A DNA stretch of 64,000 bases, taken from Paraspadella gotoi. Its lineage: Eukaryota > Chaetognatha. The stretch covers positions 19,603,741 to 19,667,740 of the forward strand of contig CM119270.1 in the NCBI GenBank assembly GCA_051294375.1, given 5' to 3'. Shown here piece by piece: positions 31,141 to 43,692 of the stretch (positions are counted from its first letter, which is position 1; each line of letters starts with the position of its first letter). Under the pieces are notes generated by a model that did no database searches, had not been told where the DNA came from, and was given only the letters and a program-made list of their open reading frames with translations. The position numbers and the translations under genes are program-made.

Positions 31141-31924
31141 GTCATCAGAATTCCTTGACGCTTTTTCGAGGTCAAACGTCGAAGCGAAAAAAAAAGAAAA
31201 TTCGCTCTGGCGGCGACGAGGGGTCCGTCAGCCTTCTCGGTCTTTTCGCGGGCCAATAGGGGTGATTGAGGGGGGGGGGTGTTGTGCCGTGCCGCTTGGG
31301 CTCCCGAAGGAGTGGAACGGCACGGGTCGTTTCGAGTGCTGTCTGAATGGATAATTGAAGATGTTGGATGGGATTCCAGAAATATGGGATATTAAAAGGA
31401 AATTGGAAAGTTGCTTCGTGTCAAAACAAAATATTGAAGAATTAATTTGGATGAATTTTTCGGGGAGGAAAGTTGGAGCTGTAGTGAAAAAGACGAGGGT
31501 GATGTAGTTGTTGCGATTCACGGAGAAATTAATGTTGATCAATCTCAGTGTGTGGTGGTGTGATTGTGAGTCGAATTTAAAGGATTGAACGACATAAAAA
31601 TTTGTGAATGAAATGGTGACTCTCCAACAGTGTCATTAACTATACTACTATACTATTGTTGTAAAAAGTCTTTTTAGGTAACCTTCTATTTTCGGAAAAA
31701 AACACTAACTTCCCTCTCCCCTTCAAAAATTTACTATTTAATAAAAGTATATATCTAAACATATTTAATTAAAAATATTTTAAATAGCTATATTTTATTA
31801 CACAAATAAAATTATAAATCTAAAAAAAATAATATTAATAACTTTCGTAACGTGATGAAATTAAATAACCTGGGTGGAGGTAAGTTTAAGGTAAGTTAAC
31901 GGAACGCGACTGATGAGTGAGAAA
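31141..31924. other. Spacer between the inverted repeats, no gene
   Basis: Unique sequence with a 9-G run near 31272. The minus ORF 31228-31542 has no domain. AT-rich from about 31680 to 31880. Confidence 0.5.
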
Positions 31925-32028
31925 ATGAGCAATGAGGAAGAGGAGGAGGAGGAGGAGGAGGAGGAAGAGAAGAAGGAAGAAAAAGAAGAAAAGGGCGGAG
32001 GAAGGCGGAGATCGGTCCTGACCCTGAG
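31925..32028 (+). CDS. Candidate first exon with acidic N terminus
   Basis: ATG (A at -3) opens MSN followed by a run of 12 Glu, then Lys/Glu, GGGRRR and SVLTL. The frame meets CTGAG|GTGAGT, a consensus splice donor, at 32029. If unspliced it stops at the TGA inside that donor. The Glu run comes from a (GGA)n microsatellite, so this could be chance. Confidence 0.2.
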
Positions 32029-32078
32029 GTGAGTTTCGTCTCCAAGATCGAATATTCAGACTCGATTCGAAGGGAAGG

Positions 32079-32250
32079 GAAAATGAAGGTGAGGCGAAGG
32101 GGAAGGAGAGAAAAGGTAAGGTTAAGTGATGAAGAGACGACGCAGTAGAACCGATATCGATCGCGAAAATGAAGGTGAGGCGAAAGGGAAGGAGAGAAAA
32201 GGTAAGGTTAAGTGATGAAGAGACGACGCAGTAGACCTGTTATCGATCGC
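32079..32250. repeat. 86-bp tandem duplication
   Basis: Units start with GAAAATG at 32079 and 32165, and GAAAAT recurs at 32251 after the same interval. The two units are nearly identical. Confidence 0.9.
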
Positions 32251-32422
32251 GAAAATCCGCGAAATTAAAAGGGGAGGAGTTTTTTTGTAGGACTGACTTT
32301 TGGTAATACTAGTACTTTTATACTATTGAAGGGGGTTAGGGGTTTAGGACTTTATACCACTTACCACTTACAAGCGAGGTACTCTGGGAGTGAATAAAAT
32401 AGACTGAGAGAGAGTCTTTATT

Positions 32423-32466
<44 letters not shown>

Positions 32467-32521
32467 GAGAGAGAGAGACTTTATTGAAAGCTTGCAAGTT
32501 CCTTCTATGTTATCATCTTTA
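32251..32521. repeat. Spacer with (GA)n tract
   Basis: (GA)n at about 32428-32480, interrupted once by GGG. Confidence 0.9.
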
Positions 32522-32625
32522 ACCTTAAACCACCAAAGCCAGGCGTAGCCTGTCCAAAGTCAGGGGCAAGATAGCTAATTAATTAAATGAATGGATAATA
32601 TTTATGTAGGTTGTACCAATTTCAC
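32522..32625 (-). repeat. Inverted repeat, right arm (partner 30642-30738)
   Basis: Reverse-complement partner of 30642-30738. It additionally contains CAGGC-TAC-GCCTG, a 5-bp hairpin that the left arm lacks. Confidence 0.8.
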
Positions 32626-33139
32626 AAAATGCTGTCATCGATTTGCGACGGCGTTGAATGATTGCACACTTGCACCCTGATGACTGCATCTCGTTTCTTG
32701 ATGATCGCATCGAAGAACGACGAGGTTATGAAAGGCTGATTAAGATCCAGGGGCCGAAAGAAGGAAAGAGCCGAGTCGTTAGCTTTTATATTAGTATTAC
32801 TGTATTAGTAATGAAGTGAATTAATGACAAATTAATGTCTCTACGAATCTTACTGCGGATGCTGCGGCGAAAGCTGCAGCTGTAACTTGATACATGCTTA
32901 TATACTTATATACATTAATATATATATACATACATACATAAATAGAAATCAACTGATGAAAATTATTGTGGATTGAAGGCATTCAAAATATAAATGTTTT
33001 TTGTAATTTATGAACCACGTACATTAAAAACCTTAACAAAATAAAATTTTTACGTTTCTGATAAGAGATCAGAGAAAACTTACAAATACATGTATGTGCA
33101 TGCGCCGAAAGGAAGGAAAGAGGTGAATTGAAAGTGCAG
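32626..33139. other. Spacer, no gene
   Basis: Unique AT-rich sequence with short ATAC repeats near 32905-32940. Confidence 0.5.
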
Positions 33140-33154
33140 AAAAGAGAGAGAGAG

Positions 33155-33222
<68 letters not shown>

Positions 33223-33832
33223 GAGAGGGGTGTACGCATAAAAGAAACGGAATTCTCTTCGTCGCAGTGGAAATCGGATCATGAAAATGGCTCCACTGTG
33301 TTTTTGTTTATCATTTCTCTCTGCTCTTCTTTCTCTCTCTCTCTCTCTCTCATCTCTCTCATCGTGCTCGCTCTCTCCGTCTCTATTCTCTCTCTCTCCT
33401 CTCTCGTCTCTTTTCTCTCTCGTCTCTCTCTCTCTCTCTCTCTTTCCCTCTGCGGGCCACGAGAGAGAAGAAACAAAGGAACAAGAGTCTTCCTCCAACG
33501 AGTCGAGACCAAGAAATAAAAAGAAAACAAGAGAAAAAAAGATCACAAAAATGTGATTTAGAAAAAAAGGGAAAAAATAGAAACGCGAGAAAAAGGAGGA
33601 AAAGAAAAAAGAAAAGAAAAAAGTGAATAAAACAAGAAAACAGAAGAAAAGAAATAAGAAAAGTTTAGAAGAAAAGAAAAGAAGAGAAAAGAGAAAAGAA
33701 ATTAAGAAAACAAAGATAAGAAAAAAAAAGGAACAAAAAATAATGAAGTAGAAAGTAAAAAAAGAATAAAGAAATGAAAAAAAGAAGTCATCGTTTTTAT
33801 GTCTCAAAATCTTTACATATTTTTTGCAATTC
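33140..33832. repeat. (GA)n, (CT)n and GAAAA purine tracts
   Basis: (GA)n at about 33140-33228, (CT)n at 33322-33450, then A/G-rich low complexity to 33785. GA lies to the left of CT, so the two tracts could form a long hairpin. Confidence 0.9.
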
Positions 33833-34111
33833 ATTCATTTATATAATTATTGAATATTTTCTTTCTTGAATGATTACGTATAAACAATTTTTTGCGTCAT
33901 TAGTCATACGTAAAAAAATTGTCTTTTGTTTTCAGATTATGATAATTATTTTCATGTAGTACCTTAAATTTTTAGTTTTTAAAATTATTTAATTCAAAAA
34001 ATTAGCCACGGTATATTAAACTTACTACAGACTGTGCTTTTCTTATTAATTTAAGATCACATCTTTGCATCTGAAAAAATCAGTTTAAAAAACAACGACG
34101 ATGAAAGCGAC
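33833..34111. other. AT-rich spacer
   Basis: AT-rich unique DNA, no coding evidence. Confidence 0.5.
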
Positions 34112-34273
34112 GATCTTCGACGACGACGACGACGACGACGACGACNNNNNNNNNNNNNNNNNNNNNNNNNNNNNNNNNNNNNNNNNNNNNNNNNNNNNNN
34201 NNNNNNNNNNNNNNNNNNNNNNNNNNNNNNNNNNNNNNNNNNNNNNNNNNNNNNNNNNNNNNNNNNNNNNNNN
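34112..34273. other. (CGA)n tract entering a 128-N gap
   Basis: GACGACGAC repeats at 34116-34145 run into N (34146-34273). The gap is probably microsatellite-induced. Confidence 0.9.
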
Positions 34274-34921
<648 letters not shown>

Positions 34922-35029
34922 NNNNNNNNNNNNNNNNNNNNNNNNNNNNNNNNNNNNNNNNNNNNNNNNNNNNNNNNNNNNNNNNNNNNNNNNNNNNNNN
35001 NNNNNNNNNNNNNNNNNNNNNNNNNNNNN
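34922..35029. other. Assembly gap, 108 N
   Basis: The gap lies immediately before the first of two tandem copies starting TCACGGCTCACGGG. A (CT)n tract precedes the second copy at the same place and may be what is missing here. Confidence 0.95.
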
Positions 35030-35623
35030 TCACGGCTCACGGGTCTCATGTGCGCATCTCTCACTCTTCTGTCCTCCTTATTCAAGATCATCGCCACTAT
35101 TTACGCGGAGGGAGAGGCGCCATTTTATGGTTGTTCTTTTCTTTCTCTCGCCTCGACGTCCCAGACGGTTCTGTTTCCACTGAAAATATGAATTATAAGG
35201 CGCGAAAATGGGAACCAACCCCCCCAAAAAATACTGTTCGTAACTGTTCATAACTTTCTTTTTCTGAACGAACATGACCCATTGAAACGGAGAGCATTGT
35301 AAAAAATACTGGGTACTATTTTCCCAAAGAGCCCCTTTTAGATAACTAATTCATAAACATAATTTTAATTTAACTTTATTGATTTTGACTTAATTTTAGC
35401 TCTAATTTAAATCTAAAAACAAAGTTAATTCTGATTTTAAATCGATATGGGGGGCTTTCGTAAAAGAGAGCCGTCTGTTGCAATTTTCAGTCACCATTTT
35501 TCGTTTTCTAAGTAAAAAGTCGCTAAACGAGAAAACCATTTTCCGTTGATGCAAAAAGTTGCAGGTGAAGGAAATGAGGGATGCAATAGTCCAAGCGGAA
35601 ACCTGACTCTGCGGTTATTGAGG

Positions 35624-35657
<34 letters not shown>
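35030..35657. repeat. Tandem near-duplicate of about 630 bp, copy 1
   Basis: Runs from TCACGGCTCACGGG to a (CT)n tract at 35627-35656. The copy starting at 35658 repeats it in the same order. Contains GCGCCATTTTATGG, a YY1-like word. Confidence 0.85.
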
Positions 35658-35658
<1 letters not shown>

Positions 35659-36310
35659 ACGGCTCACGGGTCTCATGTGCGCATCTCTCACTCTTCTGTC
35701 CTCCTTATTCAAGTCATCGCCACTATTACGAGCGGAGGGAGACGGACCGCCATTTTATGGTATTGTTCTTTCTTTGCTCTCGCCTCGACCTCCCGAGACG
35801 GTTTGTTTCCACTGAAAATATGAATTAATAAGGCGCGAAATGGGAACCAACCCCCCAAAAAATTAACTTGGTTTTCGAACTGTTCATGAACTTTTCTTTT
35901 CTGAACGAAACAATGACCATATGAAACGGAGAGGCATTGTTAAAAATACTGGGTACTATTTTCCCCAAAAGAGCCCGCTTTTAGATAACTAATTCCAATA
36001 AACATAATTGTTATGATTTATTAACTTTAGTTTGGATTTTGGACTTATCTTTAGCTTAATTTAAATCTAAAACAAAAATTACATCTGATTTATAAATCGA
36101 TATGAGGGGGCTTTCGTTAAGAGAGGCCCGTCGTGTTAGCAATTTTCTAGTCACCATTTTGATCGTGTCTTCTATAAGTAAAAAGTCGTCCTAAACGAGA
36201 AAACCATTTTGCGTTGAGCAAAAAGTTGCAAGGTGAAGGAAATGAGGGATGCAATAGTCCCAAGCGGAAACCTGATCTCTGGGTTATGAGGAATCTCTCT
36301 CTCTCTTGTC
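35658..36310. repeat. Tandem near-duplicate of about 640 bp, copy 2
   Basis: Matches copy 1 with many one-base indels and ends with GGAATCTCTCTCTC. Part of it (about 36010-36115) is also related to 46350-46465. Confidence 0.85.
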
Positions 36311-36567
36311 AAGAGAATGGGAGTGCAGTCGATCATCTACTCTACTCGGAGAGGCGGGAGTCCTCAATTCTTCTCACAATCCCAGCATCTAAGCTTATCT
36401 TTTGCCCCATACTCTCTCTCTACAGCAGGCCGAGTCAGAATCTGGGGCCAGGCGTCACCGCTGCTGTCGTCGAGGATACGTTACCGTCTCTGGGTCCGGA
36501 ATAAGAAGAGAGGTACGCGTCTCTGATACTTCTGTTTCTACANNNNNNNNNNNNNNNNNNNNNNNNN
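36311..36567. other. Unique sequence then 25-N gap
   Basis: GC-richer sequence (36400-36540) without a recognisable gene. The gap is 36543-36567. Confidence 0.6.
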
Positions 36568-37088
36568 ACTCCTCTCTCTCTCTCTCTCCTCTCTCTCTTT
36601 CTCTACCCCTCTAGACAAAGAAATTGCAATTATAGTAACGGACCAAAAGGGAAAAAACTCTTCAATACGAAAAATATTCTTTTCGTTTGTTTCTTTCCAG
36701 CGATTTTTTTCACATTTTTTTTCTCGTTTTCTGAATTAATATTTTAGTTTCTGTCTCTCTCAAGCTTCTCTTTTCACTCTTCTTTTTCTTTTCGCCCGCC
36801 AGGAACCTCGTTTAAAAATGTTCCCGCGAACTATAAATTAAAATCCTCCTCTCTCTCTCTTTCTCTACCCTCTAGACAAAGAATGCAAATATATAGCACC
36901 AAAGGGAAAAAAATCTTCAATGAAAAATATTCTTTTCGTTTTTCTTTCCGCATTTTTTTCCATTTTTTTTCTCTTTTCTTAATTAATATTTTAGTTTCTT
37001 CTCTCTCAACTTCTCTTTTCACTTCTTCTTTTTCTCTTTCGCGCCAGAAACCTCGTTTAAAAATGTTCCCCGCGAATATAAATTAATC
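36568..37088. repeat. Tandem near-duplicate, about 275 + 240 bp
   Basis: CTACCCCTCTAGACAAAG near 36603 and CTACCCTCTAGACAAAG near 36867 start collinear copies that run to CCTCGTTTAAAAATGTTCCC in each. The second is shorter by scattered single bases. The array abuts a 25-N gap on the left and a 170-N gap on the right. Confidence 0.85.
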
Positions 37089-37258
37089 NNNNNNNNNNNN
37101 NNNNNNNNNNNNNNNNNNNNNNNNNNNNNNNNNNNNNNNNNNNNNNNNNNNNNNNNNNNNNNNNNNNNNNNNNNNNNNNNNNNNNNNNNNNNNNNNNNNN
37201 NNNNNNNNNNNNNNNNNNNNNNNNNNNNNNNNNNNNNNNNNNNNNNNNNNNNNNNNNN
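37089..37258. other. Assembly gap, 170 N
   Basis: Unknown sequence between a near-duplicate and a GCA-rich minisatellite. Confidence 0.95.
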
Positions 37259-37345
37259 CTGCTTCAACGTTTGCAGCGTCGATTGCAACGCCGATTGCAG
37301 CGCCTATTGCAGCGCATAATGCAATGCCGATGCCGACGTCCCCTT
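37259..37345. repeat. 15-bp minisatellite (TTGCAGCGCCGA-like)
   Basis: About five units at 15-bp spacing directly follow the gap, so the array probably extends into it. Confidence 0.75.
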
Positions 37346-37399
37346 TTTTTAGATTTTCATGTCATATAAGTGATTTTATTTTCGGAACACACACTTCTG

Positions 37400-37740
37400 C
37401 TCATCAAGACAACGCTAAACACTACCAAGCAAGAAGCGCTCCTGCCAATCAAGGTCANNNNNNNNNNNNNNNNNNNNNNNNNNNNNNNNNNNNNNNNNNN
37501 NNNNNNNNNNNNNNNNNNNNNNNNNNNNNNNNNNNNNNNNNNNNNNNNNNNNNNNNNNNNNNNNNNNNNNNNNNNNNNNNNNNNNNNNNNNNNNNNNNNN
37601 NNNNNNNNNNNNNNNNNNNNNNNNNNNNNNNNNNNNNNNNNNNNNNNNNNNNNNNNNNNNNNNNNNNGAAGCGCTCCTGCCAATCAAGGTCACAACACTA
37701 CCAAGCAGAAGCCCCGTTGTCTACAATGGCTGCCTCCTCC
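37400..37740. repeat. Repeat interrupted by a 211-N gap
   Basis: AAGCGCTCCTGCCAATCAAG occurs on both sides of the gap (37457-37667), each time next to CACTACCAAGCA. This implies a tandem repeat of unknown copy number inside the gap. Confidence 0.75.
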
Positions 37741-38300
<560 letters not shown>

Positions 38301-38480
38301 GACAAAAAATGAAAAAATACGTAACTCATAAAAATTTTAAAATAATAAAAACGATTGAAACAAAACATAACAAAATAAATTAAAGAATGAAGAAAAGTAA
38401 ACATTAGGATAGAAAAAAAATAGAAGAAAATGATTAGGAAAAGAAAAAGAAAAAAAAACAGAAAAAAGAAGGAGAGAAGA
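38301..38480. other. A-rich spacer
   Basis: A/G-rich low complexity, no gene. Confidence 0.6.
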
Positions 38481-40220
38481 GAAAATGGATTTTGTCGACG
38501 AAGGAGAAAGAAATCGTGTTGAACCGTGATGGTTCATGTAATGTCATGTCATCAAACGTGTCACATTTAACGTTTTAATATGTATCATTAAACTTTTTTC
38601 TTTATTTAGATTTATTCATACTCGTCGATATCTATTTCTGGCCAGACTGCCCGAAGTATTTTTTAAATCACTCGTGAGAAATTCCACTTCATTATTTCCT
38701 GCGTTAGTTGAATCACCACAACACCCACTAATCACCCCTTCCAGAACCCAACCCGCATTCCCTCTATTCTGCAATCACAACCCTTCTCGACCCGCAATCC
38801 TCCTTTCTTCTTTTCAGGCAGTCTCCCCTTTCCTTACCGCCCATCACTGCCCTTGTCTTCTTTTCACATTCGCGCCCTTCGCGTTCACCATTAGGCCTAT
38901 CGGCTCACGCTTTCTTATTTTCACGATGCGCCCTTCTTGACCTGCCATCTCTGGACCTTCTGCTTCTTTTTCACAATCGCGCCGGTCCTTCCCTTACCCA
39001 TCCTTCTTTCTTCTTTTCACCATCGCCCCTTACTAACTCCTTCTGTCTTTCTTCTTCACCAAATCGCCCCTTCCTTACCCCAATCCTGCTTTCTTCTTTT
39101 CACAATCGCCCCTTTCCTTACCATCCTGTTCTTTTTTCTCTTTCAAATCGCTCACTTCCTTTATCGCCCATTTTCCTCTCCTTTTTTTTTCTTTTCACAA
39201 TTCGGACCTCTGTCCATACTTCCTATTTCTCTGCTCTTTCTTCTTTTCACAATTCAGCCCTTCTTACCCCATCCTCCCTTTTTTATATTCTCTTTTCTTA
39301 TCAATCGCTATTTGCCTATATATAGCTTCTCGGGGTCTTCCTTACCCCATCCCTCCTTTCTTTTCTTTTCACCAATCGCCCCTTCTTACCCCATCCATCG
39401 CTTTTCTTTCTTTCGTACAGAATGCGCCCCTTCTATCCGTTACCGGTTGTGGACGGCATCCGTCCTCTTTTTCTTTGCTAGCAAATCGCCCTTCCTTACC
39501 GGCCATCCTCCTTCCTCTTCTTTTTCGCAACTCGCCCCACCTTACCATTACTTCGTTCCACTCCCTCTTTTGCATTCCTTTCACACATCAGCCCCTTCCT
39601 TACCCTCCATACCTCCGTGGTTGTTCCTTTTCACTCTACGCTCGACCCTTCCTTATTCCCTCGGCAACTTGGTCGCGATTCCTCCTTTTTTTCTTTTTCA
39701 GCGATATACGCCCGCTGATCCTTCGGACTGCATTCACTCGTTCTTCTATCACAATCGCCCCTTCCTTTACACTGGGTGTGGGAGGGGGGAGCAGGAGGAG
39801 TAGGCGGGAGCAGTGGCCTCACTGGTTACTTGCTGTTATTCAAGCGAAGATCAGCGGACCCTGTACCTTAAGCCCTAGAGGTCGCTCGCCGACTTTTATA
39901 CTTTCACATCGGCCCCTTCTCTCTAATTTACCATCCTTCTTATTTTTTTTCTTTCAACGATATCCGCCCTCTCCTACCCCATTCGCTTCTTCTTCTTCTT
40001 TTCACAATTCGCCGGTTCCTTCTTGGTGCCTTTACCATTTTCTGATGCCATCACTCCTTTCTCTTTCACAATTTTTCGTTCCCCCTTCCCTAGCCGCTAT
40101 CCTTTCTCTTTTCCATCTTTTCACAATCGCCCCTTCCTTACCCCATCCCTTTCCTTTTTTCTTTTCACAATCGCTCCTTCCTTACCACCATCCTTTTTTC
40201 CTTCTGCTTTGTTCTCCTTA
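38481..40220. repeat. C-rich satellite array 1, unit about 41 bp, with left flank
   Basis: The core CACAATCGCCCCTTCCTTAC with CCCATCCTCCTTTCTTCTTTT recurs dozens of times from about 38850, with many small indels. The left flank (38481-38850) is related to 50230-50690, left of array 2. Long Phe/Leu/Ser/Pro-rich open frames (38937-39803, 39475-40293) come from the repeat and are not genes. Confidence 0.9.
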
Positions 40221-40800
40221 CTCCCTATTTTCTTCGTTAGTTTTTTTGTCTCTCTTTATGCTTTCACCCTTTTATTTATTCATTCATCATTAATTTTCCT
40301 TCTTTTATTTTTACCTTTGTATCCTGGGTCCTTTTTTTGCTTCGTGACTCACCCATTTTTCTTTTCCATTCGCTCGTCACAGCCTCTTTCTCGCGCGGGT
40401 GGTTTGCGGGCGTTGGGGGGGGGTTGGGTGGGGCGGGGTTTGGGTAGGGTGAGGGGTTAGGTATGGGTGGCTTGGTGTCTGGTGTGTTGTTGGTGTCGGA
40501 CGGGTGGTGGAGGTTGTGTGGGTGGGTATAGGATTGAGTCGTAGGGTGTCAGGTTGGGGGTGTGGTTATTATAGGTGTTATGGAGGGAGTGAGGGCTTAG
40601 CGAGAGGAGGAGGGGGCGTGATGTGAGCGAGCGTTGGCGATATTTGTCGAGTGCATTTCGTGACGGCGAGGGTTTTATTATTTTTTTTTTTTTTTTTTTT
40701 TTCTTTTTTTTTTTTTTCTCTTCTTAGGTGCGAGGGGCGTGGGCGCGTCGATGGTTACCGTGAGCGGGATCTGGAGATTCTTTAGGTGAGTTCTGTCGGT
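40221..40800. repeat. G-rich tract and T runs
   Basis: From about 40395 to 40600 the plus strand is G-rich (GGGTTGGGTGGGGCGGGG-type), with G-quadruplex potential. T runs of about 23 and 15 follow near 40680-40718. A short frame MVTVSGIWRFF ending TTTAG|GTGAGT at 40751-40785 is noted but not called. Confidence 0.7.
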
Positions 40801-41030
40801 GAGGCTTTGTAATAATATTTCGTTTGGGAGAGCGAGGAGAGGAGGAAGAGGGGAGGGAGGGAGGAGGGGGGGGGGGAGAGAGGGAGGTGGAGGAGGGAGG
40901 GGAGAGGGAGGTGGGAGAGACCAGGAGAGAGGAGAGAGAGAAGGGAGGAGAGAGGGAAAAGAACCGGGGGAGAGAGGAGAGTGGAAGGGGGGGGGAGAGG
41001 GGGGAAGAGAGGGAGCAGACAGGGATTGCC
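40801..41030. repeat. G-rich purine tract (GGAGG/GAGAGG)
   Basis: About 200 bases of nearly pure G and A. Plus frames are Gly/Arg/Glu-rich, not a gene. Confidence 0.9.
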
Positions 41031-41527
41031 TCGGGAAGAGGGTGAGGAGGCCAGACCGCTTTGAGCCTTGATATGTGAATTGCTTGCTTGCCCTTTGTTG
41101 AAAAATAGGAATGATTGTTTGGAACCTTTATGGCTGTCCGCCTAAAATTCCGATCTCGTCCGATCCGTCCGTTAATTCGTCCCCCATGTCCCTTGCCGAT
41201 TCGTCCTCAGTCTGTAAATCGTGGGACTTTCCTCGGTTTTTGATGAGAAAAGAATAAAAATATCTTTCGTTTTTGTTGCCCGGTCGGTCGGTCGGTCGTC
41301 GTCGGTCTGTCGGTCTGTCCACTTGAAGTTAACATGCATATAATTTGCCTATAGTTGGTTGCTCATTTGTTGAGACAGCGCCGTCCCGCTTCAGGAAATC
41401 TAAGTTACACTATAAGGAAAAAAGGGAATTTTGATGCAGTGCATGTTTATAATTACACAGGCTAAGAAAGTTTTTTTTTTAGTCATGACATGTCTGTCAT
41501 ATCATATCATGATCAAAGGGAAATAAC
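41031..41527. other. Spacer with short (CGGT)n
   Basis: (CGGT)n at about 41280-41320. Otherwise unique sequence without coding evidence. ATGCAGTGCAT near 41434 resembles the word before the 27.85-kb element copy. Confidence 0.6.
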
Positions 41528-41589
41528 GTGAAAATAAAGTCACTGCGGCGCAACTCATTGGAATCACCGTTCTTGTTTTTTTCTTTCAG
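41528..41589 (+). repeat. GCGGCGCAAC-core dispersed element, copy 3
   Basis: GTGAAAATAAAGTCACTGCGG, CGCAACTCATTGGAA and GTTCTTGTTTTTTTC end in TTTCAG. Closest to the 30133 copy. Confidence 0.75.
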
Positions 41590-42492
41590 AGTTTCTGCAG
41601 CGGAATGGATTGGGGCCAAACTCAAAGGTTTCGGCGGCAGTTTTATTGGTCGTTGGTCGCGGTTGACGAGAAATGAAGGAAACTCAAATATTTTTTGGTT
41701 TACCTCAAAACTCTCTCTCTCTCTCTCTCTCGTCTTCTCTCTCTTCTTCTCTCTTCTCTCTCCTCTCTCTCTCTCGATAGGAATTCAATATTCTTACACG
41801 TTGGAATTGTTAGACCAACAAGACGATCCAGGTTCGTTGAATATACGAGAATGGACCAATCATGAGGCGCGATTTTTCCTCTCGAGACACAATCAACGCA
41901 GGGATGGAATAAAAGTCATACAATCAATCGTTCAAAATTTTTATGATGCTTGGTGTTTAAATCTGGTTGCAATTAAGAGAGCAGCTTGCAATGACAAAAG
42001 TTTCTCTCTTTCTCTCTCTCTCTCTCTCTTCTTCCTCTCTTTCTCTCCTCATCTCTCTCTTCTCTCTCTCTCTCTCTCTCTCTTCTCTATCTCTCCTCCT
42101 CTTCTCGCTCAGGCGAAAGGATGTGGGGTTCGTTCCCCCAAAAGGAAAATGGTCCACGAAAATTCCCCTTTCCCCCTCAGGCGAAGAAGTTGAGTTTACT
42201 TACCCTTGAAAATAACCCCGTGGGCTCATTTAGTAAACATCGGCTCATGACCACTAGGTACTGGTTTCATCCTGACCCTACTACTAGCGACAATTTCATG
42301 TTTCATGTCTTTCCATGTCTTTCCATGTCTTTTTCAGGTTATGGCGGAATCAAAAACGGTTGACTGACATCGTCTTCGATCCAAAAAAAAAAGGTGAAGA
42401 AATTACTTTGAAGAGACCAATTCAGTTTAAAATTATCTCTCTCTCGTCCTAAATTTCTCCTCTCTCTCGTCTCTATCGCTCTTTTCCCTCAG
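41590..42492. repeat. Spacer with two (CT)n tracts; no gene called
   Basis: (CT)n at about 41710-41780 and 42000-42105. CCATGTCTTT repeats three times near 42305-42330. The ORF 41528-42193 is two unique stretches joined by CT-derived sequence. Confidence 0.7.
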
Positions 42493-42615
42493 AACGGAAA
42501 CGCCGCGAAACACCCGCGACCAGCTGAATCCATCGTCCAAAGTCAGGGCTATGGCCGCCGGACGCGGAAGAACCCCGCCGCCGCGTCGCGCCGCCGCCGC
42601 TGCGGGCGACAGCGA
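42493..42615 (+). CDS. Candidate GC-rich coding exon, unknown protein
   Basis: CTTTTCCCTCAG ends at 42492 like a 3' splice site. Within the following GC-rich 123 bases an ATG at 42551 opens MAAGRGRTPPPRRAAAAAGD and reaches AGCGA|GTAAGA, a donor-like site (42616). If not spliced, a stop comes one codon later. The Ala/Pro/Arg composition may just reflect CG triplets. No family recognised. Confidence 0.2.
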
Positions 42616-43430
42616 GTAAGAACGAGGCAGCTGCTTCCCGTTGCCTTCCCATCATCTATTGGATCTATTGGAACTCAGGGTTTATTATTTTTTTTTTCTT
42701 GGGTAAAATAAATGAGATGGACATAATTTTGCAATTTATTCTCGCTCAGCGATAACGCAAACAGGATGATTGTTACTTCGGCAAGGACCTGATACTTCAG
42801 CGAGACCGATACTTCGCAGGAATAACGTCGATCGTCGCCGGCGATGACGAACGCGACGAAGAGGGCGATGCCACTTAGGTGGACCAACTCGTCGACTCTA
42901 AGCCTCTAATAAAATAAATAGTAATTACAAATACTCTCTCCTCTTCCTTCTCCTCTCTCCTCTCTCTCTTCTCATCTCTCCTCTCTCTCATCTCTATCTC
43001 TCTCTCTAAATTTACGCCGACCCACGAGCAAGGATTGTTCTTTTTTTTTTTCATCTTCTTTTCGTTTGAATGTAAAAACAAAAAACAAAAAAATATAACA
43101 CCGCTGGTCGCTCTTACGGGACAAGGAAGAAGCAATGAGAACCAAAACAACATCGACGTCGTGTGTGAGAAATTATCGATTGAATTTTGTCTGAATCTAA
43201 TTTATTTTTTTGCTTTGGATCATCGAGTATTAGAAAAATAGAGGGGCTTCATTTCGTTTCGTTTCGTTATCACCATTCACAAACGATTTTTTATATATAT
43301 ACATAAATACCGTCGTTACTCGATAACCGCGTTGTTATGCGGTTGGGTGTTTGACATAGAGAGGCTTGGGTAGCGAAGGACGGGTTGGTAAGCAGATGGA
43401 GAACGGGGGAAGATTTTCCGATTTTTTGAG
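42616..43430. other. Spacer, no gene
   Basis: AT-rich unique sequence with a CT-rich part (42930-43005) and (TTTCG)n near 43250-43268. Confidence 0.6.
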
Positions 43431-43448
43431 AAAGAGAGAGAGAGAGAG

Positions 43449-43494
<46 letters not shown>

Positions 43495-43517
43495 AATTAA
43501 ATCTAGATTGATACCAA

Positions 43518-43566
<49 letters not shown>

Positions 43567-43692
43567 AGATAGATAGATAGCATAAATAGATACAGAGATA
43601 GATAGATAGATAAATACATAGATAGAATAGATAGATAGATAGAATAGATAGATAGATAATAATGAATAGATTAGATAGATAGATAGGGACTT
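43431..43692. repeat. (GA)n followed by (GATA)n
   Basis: (GA)n at 43431-43492, then ATAG tetranucleotides at about 43517-43690 with several interruptions. Confidence 0.95.

Noticed and set aside
32983-33834. A 283-codon minus-strand open frame
   Set aside because: Assembled from GAAAA, GA and CT low-complexity tracts; no domain or conserved composition.
38937-39803. A 288-codon Phe/Leu/Pro-rich open frame resembling membrane protein
   Set aside because: It is the translation of the 41-bp C-rich satellite; apparent membrane segments come from T/C-rich DNA.
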